Positions 16,618-25,105 of a stretch of DNA of 38,176 nt are shown here, piece by piece. The position numbers and the translations under genes are program-made. The notes below the pieces were generated by a model, which saw only the letters and a program-made list of their open reading frames with translations, had not been told where the DNA came from and did not search any database. The first letter of the stretch is position 1; every line of letters begins with the position of its first letter. This stretch comes from Clostridia bacterium (GTDB lineage: Bacteria > Bacillota > Clostridia > Christensenellales > Aristaeellaceae), in NCBI GenBank assembly GCA_017552535.1, contig JAFZPV010000042.1, positions 1-38,176 on the forward strand. The letters are read 5' to 3'.

Positions 16618-17406
16618 ATGCGCGTAGTCATTCAGGAGAACTATCAGAAGATGTGCCTCTGGGCCGCGAAGTACATCGCCGGCCGCATCAACGCCCACAA
16701 GGGCAGCAAGCCCTTCGTGCTGGGCCTGCCCACGGGCTCCTCGCCGCTGGGCGTGTACGCCGAGCTGATCAAAATGAACAAAGCCGGCGAAGTGACGTTC
16801 AAAAACGTCGTCACCTTCAACATGGACGAATACCTGGGCCTGCCCCGGGAGCACGAGCAGAGCTACTGGCACTTTATGTGGTCCAACTTCTTCGACCACA
16901 TCGACATCCCCAGGGAGAACGTGAATATCTTAAACGGCATGACCGACGATCCCGAAGCCGAGTGCGCCGCGTACGAAGACAAGATCGCTTCCCTGGGCGG
17001 CATCGACCTGTTCCTGGGCGGCATCGGCGTGGACGGACACCTGGCGTTCAACGAGCCCTTCACTTCCCTTACCTCCCGCACGGGCGTACGCGCGCTGACC
17101 ACCGACACCATCATCGTCAATTCCCGCTTCTTCGACTATGACGTGAGCAAGGTGCCCACCAAGGCCCTGAGCGTGGGCGTGGCCACCGTGACAAGCGCCA
17201 AAGAAGTGCTCATCCTCATCAACGGCCACAACAAGGCCCGCGCCCTGGCCGCCAGCGTGGAGGGCGGCGTGAGCCAGAAGTGGACCTGCAGCGCCCTGCA
17301 GATGCACCCTGCCGCCATCATTGCCTGCGACGAGCCTGCCTGCGGCGAACTGACCGTGGACACTTACAAGTACTTCCTGGACGTGGAAAAGGCCGAGAGG
17401 ATCTGA
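16618..17406 (+). CDS. nagB: Glucosamine-6-phosphate deaminase
   Basis: Converts glucosamine 6-phosphate to fructose 6-phosphate and ammonia, the step that moves amino sugars into glycolysis. The 262-residue length matches the short form. Active-site residues align with the E. coli enzyme with an offset of two: D70 (NMDEYLG), D139 and H141 (GVDGHLAFNEP), E146. The start at 16618 has AAAGGAG. It is a single-gene unit with its own promoter and terminator. No nagA is in the window; the GH20 hexosaminidase at 19543 could supply the amino sugar. Confidence 0.97.
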   Translation: MRVVIQENYQKMCLWAAKYIAGRINAHKGSKPFVLGLPTGSSPLGVYAELIKMNKAGEVTFKNVVTFNMDEYLGLPREHEQSYWHFMWSNFFDHIDIPRENVNILNGMTDDPEAECAAYEDKIASLGGIDLFLGGIGVDGHLAFNEPFTSLTSRTGVRALTTDTIIVNSRFFDYDVSKVPTKALSVGVATVTSAKEVLILINGHNKARALAASVEGGVSQKWTCSALQMHPAAIIACDEPACGELTVDTYKYFLDVEKAERI

Positions 17407-17420
17407 CCTTTCATACAGTT

Positions 17421-17452
17421 TCGGGACGGCTTCCGGTGGGAAGCCGTCCCGA
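17421..17452. terminator. Terminator between convergent nagB and the DUF4097 gene
   Basis: A perfect 14-bp stem (17421-17434 with 17439-17452) with loop GGTG, 14 bases after the nagB stop and 25 before the 3' end of the minus-strand gene. The U-tract is weak on both sides, but the position in a convergent gap suits a terminator working both ways. Confidence 0.75.
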
Positions 17453-17477
17453 TCTTTATATCGTCCGTCCTGATTTC

Positions 17478-18446
17478 CTATTTTACGATCTCCATGCGGA
17501 TGCTGCCCGTATCCGTGGTGATTTTGCATCTGCCGCCGCCTGTGGTCTCGGGCACCCGGATGCGCCCCGTATCGCTGTGGGCAATGAATACTTTCTCCGT
17601 CAGCAGCGTGCCGGAAACGTCGCCGGTATCGGTCTTTATCTCCAGTTCGGAGGCGTCGCAGCCCTCCAGCTTCACGTCGCCCGTACTCCTTTTGATATTG
17701 ATCGTCCCTTCGGCGATCACTTTTTTCAGCGTGATGCTGCCCGTGCTCCCATTTGATACGAGGCTAAAGCAGGTCACGTCTTCCAGCACCGTTTTGCCGG
17801 TGGACACCTTTATGCTCAGCTCGCCCGCGCAGGCAGCGCCGATCACCTCCACCCGGCCCGTGGATACGGCAAGCTTCAGTTCCTTGGCAGAAATGCCTTT
17901 AAGGCGGATATCCCCCGTGCTGGCAGCGATGCTGACCTCGCCCAGGGCGGAAGCGGAGCAGTCGACGTCGCCGGTGCTGACTGAAATGTCTATGCTGTCG
18001 AAGGTGAAATCCCCGGGCAGCGTGATGTCGCCGGTGCTCTGGGCGATGCGAAGGGAAGCATATTCGCCCCTGGGCAGGTAGACCGTGATCTTTGCGGATT
18101 TGAACGAAAACAGCGCAAGGTGGTCATACCATTTGCGGCTGTCTTCTTTTTGAATCGTCAGTTCGTTTCCCCGCACTTCGGCTGAATGTCTTTCCTTTTC
18201 CGATTCAAAGAAGATCACCCGGCACCTGCCGTCCTCCGAAGCAGCGAAGGTGATATCCTCCGTATCGGAATCGATGGATATGCTCCGGAAATCCTCACTG
18301 ACCTCATATTCGCGCGTTTCGAATTTTCCCGTGCCCAGCTCGGAAAAGTCCCAGCCCTTCGCCGCCAGGGCGCAGATAAAGGCGATCACACCCAGCGCGA
18401 TCAGGGTCAAAGCAGTACTGAGCCACATATTCTTCTCACCTTTCAT
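17478..18446 (-). CDS. Membrane-anchored DUF4097 beta-repeat protein
   Basis: A 322-residue protein with one N-terminal membrane helix (about 8-28) and an extracellular region made of about ten short repeats centred on STGD, STGR or DTGD. These form the right-handed beta-solenoid typical of DUF4097/adhesin-like proteins of PadR-controlled operons. The start at 18446 overlaps the DUF1700 stop as ATGA; the ATG at 18428 also has a fair site (AAGGTGAG) and cannot be excluded. The third gene of a PadR-DUF1700-DUF4097 operon. Known roles in this family are in envelope stress; a molecular function is not established here. Confidence 0.88.
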   Translation of the reverse strand: MKGEKNMWLSTALTLIALGVIAFICALAAKGWDFSELGTGKFETREYEVSEDFRSISIDSDTEDITFAASEDGRCRVIFFESEKERHSAEVRGNELTIQKEDSRKWYDHLALFSFKSAKITVYLPRGEYASLRIAQSTGDITLPGDFTFDSIDISVSTGDVDCSASALGEVSIAASTGDIRLKGISAKELKLAVSTGRVEVIGAACAGELSIKVSTGKTVLEDVTCFSLVSNGSTGSITLKKVIAEGTINIKRSTGDVKLEGCDASELEIKTDTGDVSGTLLTEKVFIAHSDTGRIRVPETTGGGRCKITTDTGSIRMEIVK

Positions 18447-19045
18447 TTTTGATTCCCCTTTCTGAGAAACAGCTTTTTGATGCCTTTCATGATCTTCTTT
18501 CCCGCGGTCCAGGTGGCTTTGGTCACCGCTTTGCACACCGGATACAGAAGGACCGCAAGGCCCGCGCATACGCAGCCCGCGCCGGCGAGGGCCACGCCCT
18601 GCCAGAAACGGCCCAGGCATATCTGCAGAATCCCCGCCGCGGCGCCGGCAAGCGCACACGCGATCAGGGAGACCTCCGCCGCCCAAAGGCAGATGACCGC
18701 GGCCCAGAACACCACGTACAGGGAAAGCGCCACGGCCAACAGGGCGATCAGAAGCGAGAGCCACACCGGGGAGCCCACTGCCAGAAGCGCGATCTCCCAT
18801 GCCGTCATGCGGCGTTTTGGCTTCACCCTTTCCTTCACGAGCCTAGCGAAGGGCGTTTCTTCCAGGATCTGCGCTGTGATGTCTTCCACAGAACCGATGC
18901 CGGCCACCGCTTCTTCCTCCGTTAGCCCTTCTTCCGCCCGGTCGTCTATCATCTCGCCGTAAAATGTCAGGCGTTCCGAAATATCTTCCTGCGGAAGGCC
19001 GCTCAGGCTTTTCCCCAGGCGGTCCAGAAACTGTTTTTTGGTCAT
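18443..19045 (-). CDS. DUF1700 membrane protein
   Basis: A 200-residue protein with a cytoplasmic N-terminal helical hairpin (MTKKQFLDRLGKSLSGLP..., typical of DUF1700, about 1-65) and then four hydrophobic segments at about 84-165, ending in a basic tail. Members usually sit beside PadR regulators, as here, where the start overlaps the PadR stop as ATGA and the end overlaps the DUF4097 start. This tight coupling implies one functional unit. It may act as a membrane sensor or anti-regulator; this is inference from context. Confidence 0.88.
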   Translation of the reverse strand: MTKKQFLDRLGKSLSGLPQEDISERLTFYGEMIDDRAEEGLTEEEAVAGIGSVEDITAQILEETPFARLVKERVKPKRRMTAWEIALLAVGSPVWLSLLIALLAVALSLYVVFWAAVICLWAAEVSLIACALAGAAAGILQICLGRFWQGVALAGAGCVCAGLAVLLYPVCKAVTKATWTAGKKIMKGIKKLFLRKGNQK

Positions 19046-19356
19046 GGCTGATCCTCCTTGGTCACGAACTGATATATGGACAAAATCTCTTTCCAGTCTT
19101 CCCTGAATTCCTCGATGCGTTTGAGTCCTGCCCGGGTGATATGGTAGTACTTTCTCAGCCGTCCGTCGTGCTCCGCGCTTCGCACGGAAAGCATTTCAGC
19201 CGCTTCCAGCCGTTTCAGTATGGTATACAGTGTGGACTCGGACATCTCGATATACGGCTTCATATCCTTGATGATCTTATAGCCGTAGGAATCTTCGTCC
19301 TTGATGGCCGCGAGCACGCACACGTCCAGCAGACCGCGCTTCAACTGAATATCCAT
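19042..19356 (-). CDS. PadR family transcriptional regulator
   Basis: A 104-residue winged-helix repressor of the short PadR class. It shows the family start KRGLLDVCVLAAI, the motif SYGYKIIKDM (about 23-32), and the recognition segment SESTLYTILKRLEAAEML, followed by the wing with R...RKYYHIT. The start at 19356 has AAAGGAGG. It is the first gene of the operon and its promoter holds a 23-base near-palindrome, so self-repression is likely. Confidence 0.95.
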   Translation of the reverse strand: MDIQLKRGLLDVCVLAAIKDEDSYGYKIIKDMKPYIEMSESTLYTILKRLEAAEMLSVRSAEHDGRLRKYYHITRAGLKRIEEFREDWKEILSIYQFVTKEDQP

Positions 19357-19374
19357 ATATGCCTCCTTTCATGG

Positions 19375-19408
19375 AATACATCGTATCACGAAGTATTGTG
19401 CCTGTCAA
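19375..19408 (-). promoter_or_regulatory. PadR operon promoter with a 23-base operator
   Basis: On the minus strand: TTGACA (19403-19408), 17-base spacer ending TGA, TACGAT (19380-19385). The -10 lies inside a near-perfect palindrome at 19375-19397 with arms AATACWTCGT and ACGAWGTATT around a 3-base centre. PadR proteins bind such dyads and this one would block RNA polymerase. The binding is predicted, not shown. Confidence 0.8.
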
Positions 19409-19473
19409 CAGTTTTTCCAAAAATAAACATTCCCGGTCTTCTTGAAATCGTGAACCGTGCCGTATGCATATGA

Positions 19474-19501
19474 TTTACAAATCCGATTTATCTGGTATAA
19501 T
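19474..19501 (+). promoter_or_regulatory. Promoter of the GH20 gene
   Basis: TTTACA (19474-19479), 16-base spacer ending TGG, TATAAT (19496-19501): near-consensus with an extended -10. It lies 42 bases before the chosen start. Confidence 0.75.
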
Positions 19502-19542
19502 ATACGCGAAAACAAACGATTCTCCAGTCAGGAGGTATGTGT

Positions 19543-21312
19543 ATGATCCTGTATCCGGTCCCCCGCAGCCTTACGCCGGGCGAAGGCGAGTATTTTCTTC
19601 CCGTGAAGGAAGAAACCGGCAGCCTGTTTGCGTTCTGGCAGTCAGTCAGAAACGGCATGGACGGAGTGCGCCTGACGAGGGCGCCGTTTGCCGATCCGGA
19701 AGAGTACCGGCTCATCGTAAGCCCGGGCGGCGTTGAGATCAGCGCCTCCGGCGACGAAGGCTTTTTCCGCGGCGCCACGACCCTGTGGCAGATGGCGCGC
19801 TTTTCGGGCGGCCGCCTGGAGTGCGTGTCGATCCAGGACAAACCGGAGCTCAAAAGGCGCGGCTACATGCTGGATATCAGCCGGGGCCGCAAGCCGAAGG
19901 TGGACACTCTCAAGACCATGATCGATTATCTGGCCGCGCTCAAGTACAACGAACTGCAGCTGTACATGGAGGGCGAGTGCTTCAAATACGAGGCCTATCC
20001 CGAGGAGACCCGCGACTTCGACTGCCTGACGCCCGAGGACATCCGTAAGCTGGACGCCTACTGCCGCGAGCGCTTTATCGACTTGGTGCCCAACCAGAAC
20101 TCCTTCGGCCACATGTACACCTGGCTCAGAAAGCCGCGCTTCCATCACCTGGGGCTGTATGAGGGAGACGAGGTTCCCTCCACCCTGAACCCCATCCTGC
20201 CGGAAAGCTTCGACTTTATGAAAAACCTTTACGCCTCGCTGCTGCCGAATTTTTCCAGCGGATATGTGAACATCGGCCTTGACGAAGCGTACGGCCTTGG
20301 CAAATACCAGATCGAGGAATACTGCCGCGAAAAAGGCAAAGACATCGTGTTCATGGAGTGGCTGAACAAGCTGAATGACCATATCCGTGACACCTACGGC
20401 AAAAAGGTCATGTTCTGGGCGGACATGATATACAACTATCCCCAGAGCTACCACCTGGTGCCCAGGGATGCCGTGGCCCTGGAATGGGGCTACGAGCTGA
20501 TCCAGTCCCAGCGCATGACCGCCCACTGCATCGCCTACCGCGACGCGGGCGTGCGCTACTACCTGTGCCCCTCCACCAACACCCACGGCTGCTTCACAGG
20601 CCGCATGGACGTGACCACCTTCAACATCCGCACCTGCGGGGAACTGGCGAAGGAATACGGCGCCGAGGGCATGCTGCTCACGGACTGGGGCGACGGCGGG
20701 CACCCGCAAAGCTGGCTGTGGAGCGTGAACCCAATCGCCCTGAGCGGACAGTACGCCTGGAACAGCGGCGCGCCGCAGGACGGCGAAAGCTTCAAGGCGG
20801 ATTTCATACGCCAGGCCGAGAGGTTCGCGGACGCGTATTTCTTCGGCGGCGCGCCTTTGTCCCGCCTGATGTACCGCATGGCCAACTACTATCTGCTGGA
20901 GCCCGAGCGCGTGCACGTTTGCACCATGAGCTTCAAAGAGCTCACCCTGCCCCTGAACACCACCCGCTACGCCCACCTGTTCGACATGAAGGACAGCGGC
21001 GATGACTTCTATTTTGACAACGTGACCGCCTACGTGCGCAAAGTCATGGCGGACATCGAAAAGCTGGACTTTGACGAACAGTACAAGCGCGAGATCCGCC
21101 TGACCGCCGACCTCGTAGTGCTGGGCAGCGAGTTCTGCAAGGTCAAGCTGCACCCCGAAGCCTCCAGAGAGAAGGCGAAGGAGCTGATCTCGATGATCGA
21201 CGCCATTTTGCCCGAATACCTGGACCAGTGGAACCGGCGCAATTACGAAAGGGGCGCGGAGAAATTCGCCTCTATCCTTTCCGACCGCCGCAGGGAACTG
21301 GAAGAAATGTAA
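19543..21312 (+). CDS. GH20 family beta-N-acetylhexosaminidase (cytoplasmic type)
   Basis: Predicted to release terminal GlcNAc or GalNAc by substrate-assisted catalysis. The 589 residues hold an N-terminal alpha/beta domain (about 1-100) and a TIM barrel with the catalytic Asp-Glu pair D247-E248 in NIGLDEAYGLG. Other barrel motifs are RGYMLDISRGR (106-116), NQNSFGH (184-190) and LTDWGDGGHPQ. The GLDE form marks the divergent GH20 branch rather than the usual GGDE. No signal peptide is seen. ATG at 19543 was chosen because GGAGG at 19531 is 7 bases away; the ATG at 19537 is too close. The exact substrate is not known. Confidence 0.9.
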   Translation: MILYPVPRSLTPGEGEYFLPVKEETGSLFAFWQSVRNGMDGVRLTRAPFADPEEYRLIVSPGGVEISASGDEGFFRGATTLWQMARFSGGRLECVSIQDKPELKRRGYMLDISRGRKPKVDTLKTMIDYLAALKYNELQLYMEGECFKYEAYPEETRDFDCLTPEDIRKLDAYCRERFIDLVPNQNSFGHMYTWLRKPRFHHLGLYEGDEVPSTLNPILPESFDFMKNLYASLLPNFSSGYVNIGLDEAYGLGKYQIEEYCREKGKDIVFMEWLNKLNDHIRDTYGKKVMFWADMIYNYPQSYHLVPRDAVALEWGYELIQSQRMTAHCIAYRDAGVRYYLCPSTNTHGCFTGRMDVTTFNIRTCGELAKEYGAEGMLLTDWGDGGHPQSWLWSVNPIALSGQYAWNSGAPQDGESFKADFIRQAERFADAYFFGGAPLSRLMYRMANYYLLEPERVHVCTMSFKELTLPLNTTRYAHLFDMKDSGDDFYFDNVTAYVRKVMADIEKLDFDEQYKREIRLTADLVVLGSEFCKVKLHPEASREKAKELISMIDAILPEYLDQWNRRNYERGAEKFASILSDRRRELEEM

Positions 21313-21325
21313 AAGAGGAAATTGG

Positions 21326-21389
21326 AAAGAGGAAAGAGGAAATCGGTTTGTTGGGTGCTCCCAACCAGATCATTTCCTCTTTCCTCTTT
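21326..21389 (+). repeat. Purine-rich inverted repeat downstream of GH20
   Basis: Fourteen bases after the GH20 stop, an 18-base arm made of GAGGAAA units (21326-21343) faces its exact complement (21372-21389). A smaller 6-bp stem (GTTGGG/CCCAAC, 21350-21365) sits in the loop. Further GAGGAAA and TTTCCTC units flank it from 21314 to 21405. Transcripts would form a long hairpin followed by a pyrimidine-rich tract, so it may end GH20 transcription. Each arm is almost pure purine or pyrimidine. Confidence 0.75.
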
Positions 21390-21436
21390 TTCTCTTTCCT
21401 CTTTCCCCGTCCGGCGTTGATTTTCCTTTAAAACCC

Positions 21437-21470
21437 TTGCAATAAACGGAGCTTTGGTTTATTATATAAT
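21437..21470 (+). promoter_or_regulatory. Promoter of the phosphodiester glycosidase gene cluster
   Basis: TTGCAA (21437-21442), 17-base spacer, TATTAT (21460-21465); TATAAT also occurs at 21465-21470. It lies 45 bases before the next start and follows the purine-rich hairpin, so the cluster from 21515 can be transcribed on its own. Confidence 0.65.
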
Positions 21471-21514
21471 AAGTTGAAAATGGATGATTATGCATTTCAC
21501 GCGGAGGAATACGG

Positions 21515-22597
21515 ATGGCTCATCATACGGACGCGGGCGGGCTGAGCGAAAAAGAGCTCGAGCGCAGAGAACGCAGACATATACGCAGAAAGTGGCACTG
21601 GGGCACCTTCAAGCACACGCTCGTGGTGATCTTCACGCTGCTTCTGGCCGTCGTCGCCACGGTAGTCATGGTGGCGGGCCAGTACTTCCTGGGGCCCTCC
21701 CAGGCGGCCAGCGACAAGCTTACCCAGACGCTGCACCAGTCCAGCGCGCTGAAGTTCATCCCCTACCTGTATCTCTATGAGCACGTAGGCGAGGCTTTGG
21801 AGCGCGGCGAGACGCTGTCTCCCGACGAAGTGACCGATTCTTCCCTGGTCACGGTGGTAGCGCGCCAGCCCAAGGAATACGCAAGCGACGACAGCGAGCA
21901 GGAACAGTTTGACGAAAACGGCATCCGCCTGGTGGAAGTGAACGGCGCGACCTTCCACGGCTATATGATGATCGTGCAGGATCCCTCCCGGGTGAAGCTG
22001 GGCGTGTGCGCCACGCCCTTCAGCGACGCCAGGCCCGGCAGGCGCGTGGACGAGATCATGAAGGATTACGGCGCCATCGCGGGCATGAACGGCGGCGCGT
22101 TCCACGATTCCAACGGCTCCGGCACCGGCGGCCTGGCGGAGGGCCTGGTGATCTCCGACGGCAAGCTTCTGCGCCACGTGAGCAGGACCTACTCGGTGGT
22201 GGCGGGCTTCGACAAAAACGACATCCTGCACGTGGGAAAGATCTCGGAGGAAGAAGCCAAAAAGATCGGCCTGCGCGACGCCTGCGCCTTCGGCCCTGCC
22301 CTGGTGGTGAACGGCGAACCCGCCATGGCCAACGACAAGGGCCTCAACCCCCGCTCCGCCATCGGCCAGCGGGCGGACGGCGCGGTGCTGATGCTGGTGA
22401 TCGACGGGCGCCAAGCCAACAGCCTGGGCGCTACCCTCTCGGACGTGATCGAAGTCATGCTGGATTTCGGCGCGGTGAACGCCTGCAATATGGACGGCGG
22501 CTCCTCCACCATCATGTATTACGGCGATGAAAAGATCAACGACGGCATGACGATCACCGTGTCGCGGCGCATGCCCACGGCCTGGATCGTGAAATAG
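21515..22597 (+). CDS. Membrane-anchored phosphodiester glycosidase (NAGPA-like), first copy
   Basis: A 360-residue protein with one N-terminal membrane helix (about 34-57) and an outer catalytic domain of the phosphodiester alpha-GlcNAc-ase family. The family signatures are GMNGGAF (about 190), NPRSAIGQRADGAVLMLVIDGR, and NMDGGSSTIMYY near the end. Such enzymes cleave sugar-phosphodiester bonds; in bacteria they have been linked to surface polymers. The start at 21515 has GGAGG 7 bases upstream. It shares fold and orientation with the gene at 25106 but the two are clearly diverged. Substrate unknown. Confidence 0.9.
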   Translation: MAHHTDAGGLSEKELERRERRHIRRKWHWGTFKHTLVVIFTLLLAVVATVVMVAGQYFLGPSQAASDKLTQTLHQSSALKFIPYLYLYEHVGEALERGETLSPDEVTDSSLVTVVARQPKEYASDDSEQEQFDENGIRLVEVNGATFHGYMMIVQDPSRVKLGVCATPFSDARPGRRVDEIMKDYGAIAGMNGGAFHDSNGSGTGGLAEGLVISDGKLLRHVSRTYSVVAGFDKNDILHVGKISEEEAKKIGLRDACAFGPALVVNGEPAMANDKGLNPRSAIGQRADGAVLMLVIDGRQANSLGATLSDVIEVMLDFGAVNACNMDGGSSTIMYYGDEKINDGMTITVSRRMPTAWIVK

Positions 22598-22608
22598 GAG
22601 AAAAGCAC

Positions 22609-23817
22609 ATGGCGAAAACGAACGAACCCGCCGATATCGAAGTGCGCGGCGCGAAAGGCGGCAAAAAGCGCAGATATACCAAATACACCCGCACGCATCT
22701 GAAGCTTCGTAACCTTCGCTTCTTCATCATGTGGGCAGCGCTGGTGGCGCTGCTGGTGGTCGGCATGATACGCATCCACGCCTATTTCGACAGGTGCCTG
22801 ACGGAACTGGAAGCCATGCAGTATACCTACGTGGCCGACGAGATGGCGAAGATCTTTACCGAGAAGCGCTTTGACGAGCTGTTTGAGTACGAGACCTGCG
22901 ACGCCGAATACCTGGAGACCAGGCAGGATTACGTGGAGTATCTGAACAAGCTGGCCGGCGACGCCGTGATCGAATACACGCAGACCAGCTCCGTCAACCC
23001 CAGAGAAAAGCGCTATTTGGTCACGGCGGACGGCAAGGCCTTCGCGGAGTTCACCCTGAAGGAGACGGGCAAGGAATACACCTACGAGATCATCCCGCTG
23101 ATCGGCTATACCGACGGCGACAAGTATTACGAGCCCGGTGACATCTACATCAACATCCTGCAGCCTGTGGTGTACGATTATATCATTCCTTCCAACGCCA
23201 CCATATCCGTGAACGGCCAGACGCTGGGCGAGGAGCACGCGGTGGGCCAGGACGAAGAACTGTTCTTTGAGGGCCATCTGTACAAGGGCGTGGAGGGCTA
23301 CAAGCTGCGTTCCTACCGCTTTACCTGCGCCCTGGGCGAGCCCGAAGTGGTCGTGACCGGCGCGGACGGCAGCGACCTCACCGGCGTTCTGCAGGAAGTG
23401 GGCCAGGACACCTGGAAATACGAGTTTGCTTACCAGGACGAAGAGCTCAAGCCCATGTTCGAAAACCCCGCCGTGGAATTCGTAAAGCAGTGGTGCCTGT
23501 TCTCCACTCACAACACCAAGCGCGCCAACGTGACCAGCCTCACGCTGGAAGGCTCCAGCGCCTACACTTTCATCCAGAACTATGAAAACACCTGGATCAC
23601 CACCGCCGACAAGTACGAATTCCAGAACATCTCCACCAGCAACTACGCCATGATCGGCGACAAGGTGCTCACCTGCGAGGTGTTCATCAACTACCACACC
23701 ACCTCCAAGAAGAAAGTGAACGATTACCCCACCCGCTGCCGGCTCTACGTGGTGAACACCGGCAAGAACTGGCGCGTGTACGACTTTGAGCTTCTGTCCA
23801 CCACAGAGCAGGATTGA
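22609..23817 (+). CDS. Membrane-anchored protein of unknown function
   Basis: A 402-residue protein with a basic cytoplasmic lead (KKRRYTKYTRTHLKLR), one membrane helix (about 37-55), and a large outer domain. The C-terminal end (CRLYVVNTGKNWRVYDFEL) looks like the last strands of an NTF2-like fold, and IYINILQPVVYDYIIPSNA suggests a beta-rich middle part. I do not recognise a named family. The start at 22609 has AGGAGAAA, 11 bases after the preceding stop. Its place between a phosphodiester glycosidase and a NYN protein suggests an envelope role, which is only inference. Confidence 0.85.
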   Translation: MAKTNEPADIEVRGAKGGKKRRYTKYTRTHLKLRNLRFFIMWAALVALLVVGMIRIHAYFDRCLTELEAMQYTYVADEMAKIFTEKRFDELFEYETCDAEYLETRQDYVEYLNKLAGDAVIEYTQTSSVNPREKRYLVTADGKAFAEFTLKETGKEYTYEIIPLIGYTDGDKYYEPGDIYINILQPVVYDYIIPSNATISVNGQTLGEEHAVGQDEELFFEGHLYKGVEGYKLRSYRFTCALGEPEVVVTGADGSDLTGVLQEVGQDTWKYEFAYQDEELKPMFENPAVEFVKQWCLFSTHNTKRANVTSLTLEGSSAYTFIQNYENTWITTADKYEFQNISTSNYAMIGDKVLTCEVFINYHTTSKKKVNDYPTRCRLYVVNTGKNWRVYDFELLSTTEQD

Positions 23818-23841
23818 CCAAACAGGAAAGGACATTATCTT

Positions 23842-24957
23842 TTGAATATCGCAGTATTGATAGACGCCGAAAACGTGCTGCCCGCCTTCGCGGAGCAGAT
23901 CTTTGAACACGCCGCTTCCCTGGGCACCGTAGTGCGCCGGGAGATATACGGCGCGGCACAGTCGCTGAACACTTGGGTGGAGCCGGTGCTGAAATACGCC
24001 ATCCACTCCAACCTCACCATCCGCCCCACCAAGTATAAAAACAGCTCCGACATCGCGCTGGTGATCGGCGCCATGGACATGATCGGCGAAGCAGACGCCA
24101 TGGTGATCGCCTCGTCGGATTCCGACTTTTCCTCCCTGGCCGTGCGCCTGCGCTCCGCGGGCACGGAAGTGATCGGCATGGGCACGGAAAAGGCCAACCC
24201 CCTCTGGAAGACCGCCTGCTCTTCCTTTGTGACCCTCACCGCCAAGCCCGCCGCCGGCAAGAACCAGCAGCCCGCGAAGCAGCCGGCAAAGCCCGTACAG
24301 CCCGCGCCTCAGCCCGCAAAGACGGCTCAGTCCGCCCAGGCACAGCAGCCGGCTGCGCAGCCCGCTAAAGCTCCCGCGCCGGCGCCTGCGGCCCAGCCTG
24401 CCCAGGCGCAGCAGCCCGCAAAGCCGCAGCCCAAAGTGGCCGCCACCCACACCGAGCGCGCCGCCATCATACGCGCCTGCATCGCCGCGCAGATGGAAGC
24501 CGCGGGCGACAGGCTCAATTCCAACGTGCTGTTCACAGCCCTGAACAATCTGCCGGAATACCGGGTGGACCAGCAGCGTTCCAAGCGCAAGCCCATGAAT
24601 TATCTGCTTAGGCAGTTCGGCGATATGATCCGCTTTGAGGAAGACGAAGAGGGCATGAGCTGGTGCCTGCGCGCTTCCGCGCAGCCTGCCGAAAGCCCGG
24701 CAAAGGAAGGTCAGCCCGCGGAAGCCAAACAGGCGCCTGACGCTCCTCAGGCCCAAGGCGCGCCCGATGAGCCTTCCCGGGAAGTGGCGCTGCTCATGGA
24801 GCAGGGCCTTGACAGGAACGTGGCCGAGCGCATCGCGTCCGTATTCAGCTCCAGCGGCAGCCTTCGCGCCGCCTACAACAAGCTGCGCGCCGAGTTCGGC
24901 GCCACCACGGGCCGCGAGTACTACCTGCTGGTAAAGGACATCGCCGAAAAACAGTAA
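23842..24957 (+). CDS. NYN domain protein with LOTUS/OST-HTH-like domain
   Basis: A likely RNA-acting cytoplasmic protein. Residues 1-132 form a NYN (PIN-like nuclease) domain with the acidic set D8, D70, D93 and D95 (LIDAENV, SSDIAL, SSDSDFS). A flexible Pro/Ala/Gln-rich linker (about 136-202) leads to a winged-helix region (about 203-278) that resembles OST-HTH/LOTUS, often found with NYN in bacteria. A helical tail follows (312-371). The start is TTG at 23842, ten bases after AAAGGA; no ATG fits the conserved N-terminus. Target RNA unknown. The LOTUS call is less sure than NYN. Confidence 0.85.
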   Translation: MNIAVLIDAENVLPAFAEQIFEHAASLGTVVRREIYGAAQSLNTWVEPVLKYAIHSNLTIRPTKYKNSSDIALVIGAMDMIGEADAMVIASSDSDFSSLAVRLRSAGTEVIGMGTEKANPLWKTACSSFVTLTAKPAAGKNQQPAKQPAKPVQPAPQPAKTAQSAQAQQPAAQPAKAPAPAPAAQPAQAQQPAKPQPKVAATHTERAAIIRACIAAQMEAAGDRLNSNVLFTALNNLPEYRVDQQRSKRKPMNYLLRQFGDMIRFEEDEEGMSWCLRASAQPAESPAKEGQPAEAKQAPDAPQAQGAPDEPSREVALLMEQGLDRNVAERIASVFSSSGSLRAAYNKLRAEFGATTGREYYLLVKDIAEKQ

Positions 24958-24970
24958 ACAACCAAAAATC

Positions 24971-25027
24971 GCCGCCGTCCTGGCGGCATATCGCTGACTT
25001 CGCCGCCTTTCCCTTAGGAAGGCGGCG
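24971..25027 (+). other. Two GC-rich hairpins inside the operon
   Basis: In the 148-base gap between the NYN gene and the second phosphodiester glycosidase are a 6-bp stem (24971-24976 with 24982-24987) and a 9-bp stem CGCCGCCTT/AAGGCGGCG (25001-25009 with 25019-25027). No U-tract follows. They could mark an RNA-processing or stability site. The gap carries no ORF or clear promoter. Confidence 0.4.
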
Positions 25028-25105
25028 TACCCAGCCCCGGAGCAATGCAAAGCGCACCGGGTGCACAGACCGATCAACGCCTGCGGGCGGCAAGGAGCCT
25101 GATTC

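Noticed and set aside
24247-24450. Repetitive Pro/Ala/Gln codons as a DNA repeat
   Set aside because: The DNA units are irregular; it is best read as a flexible protein linker between two domains.
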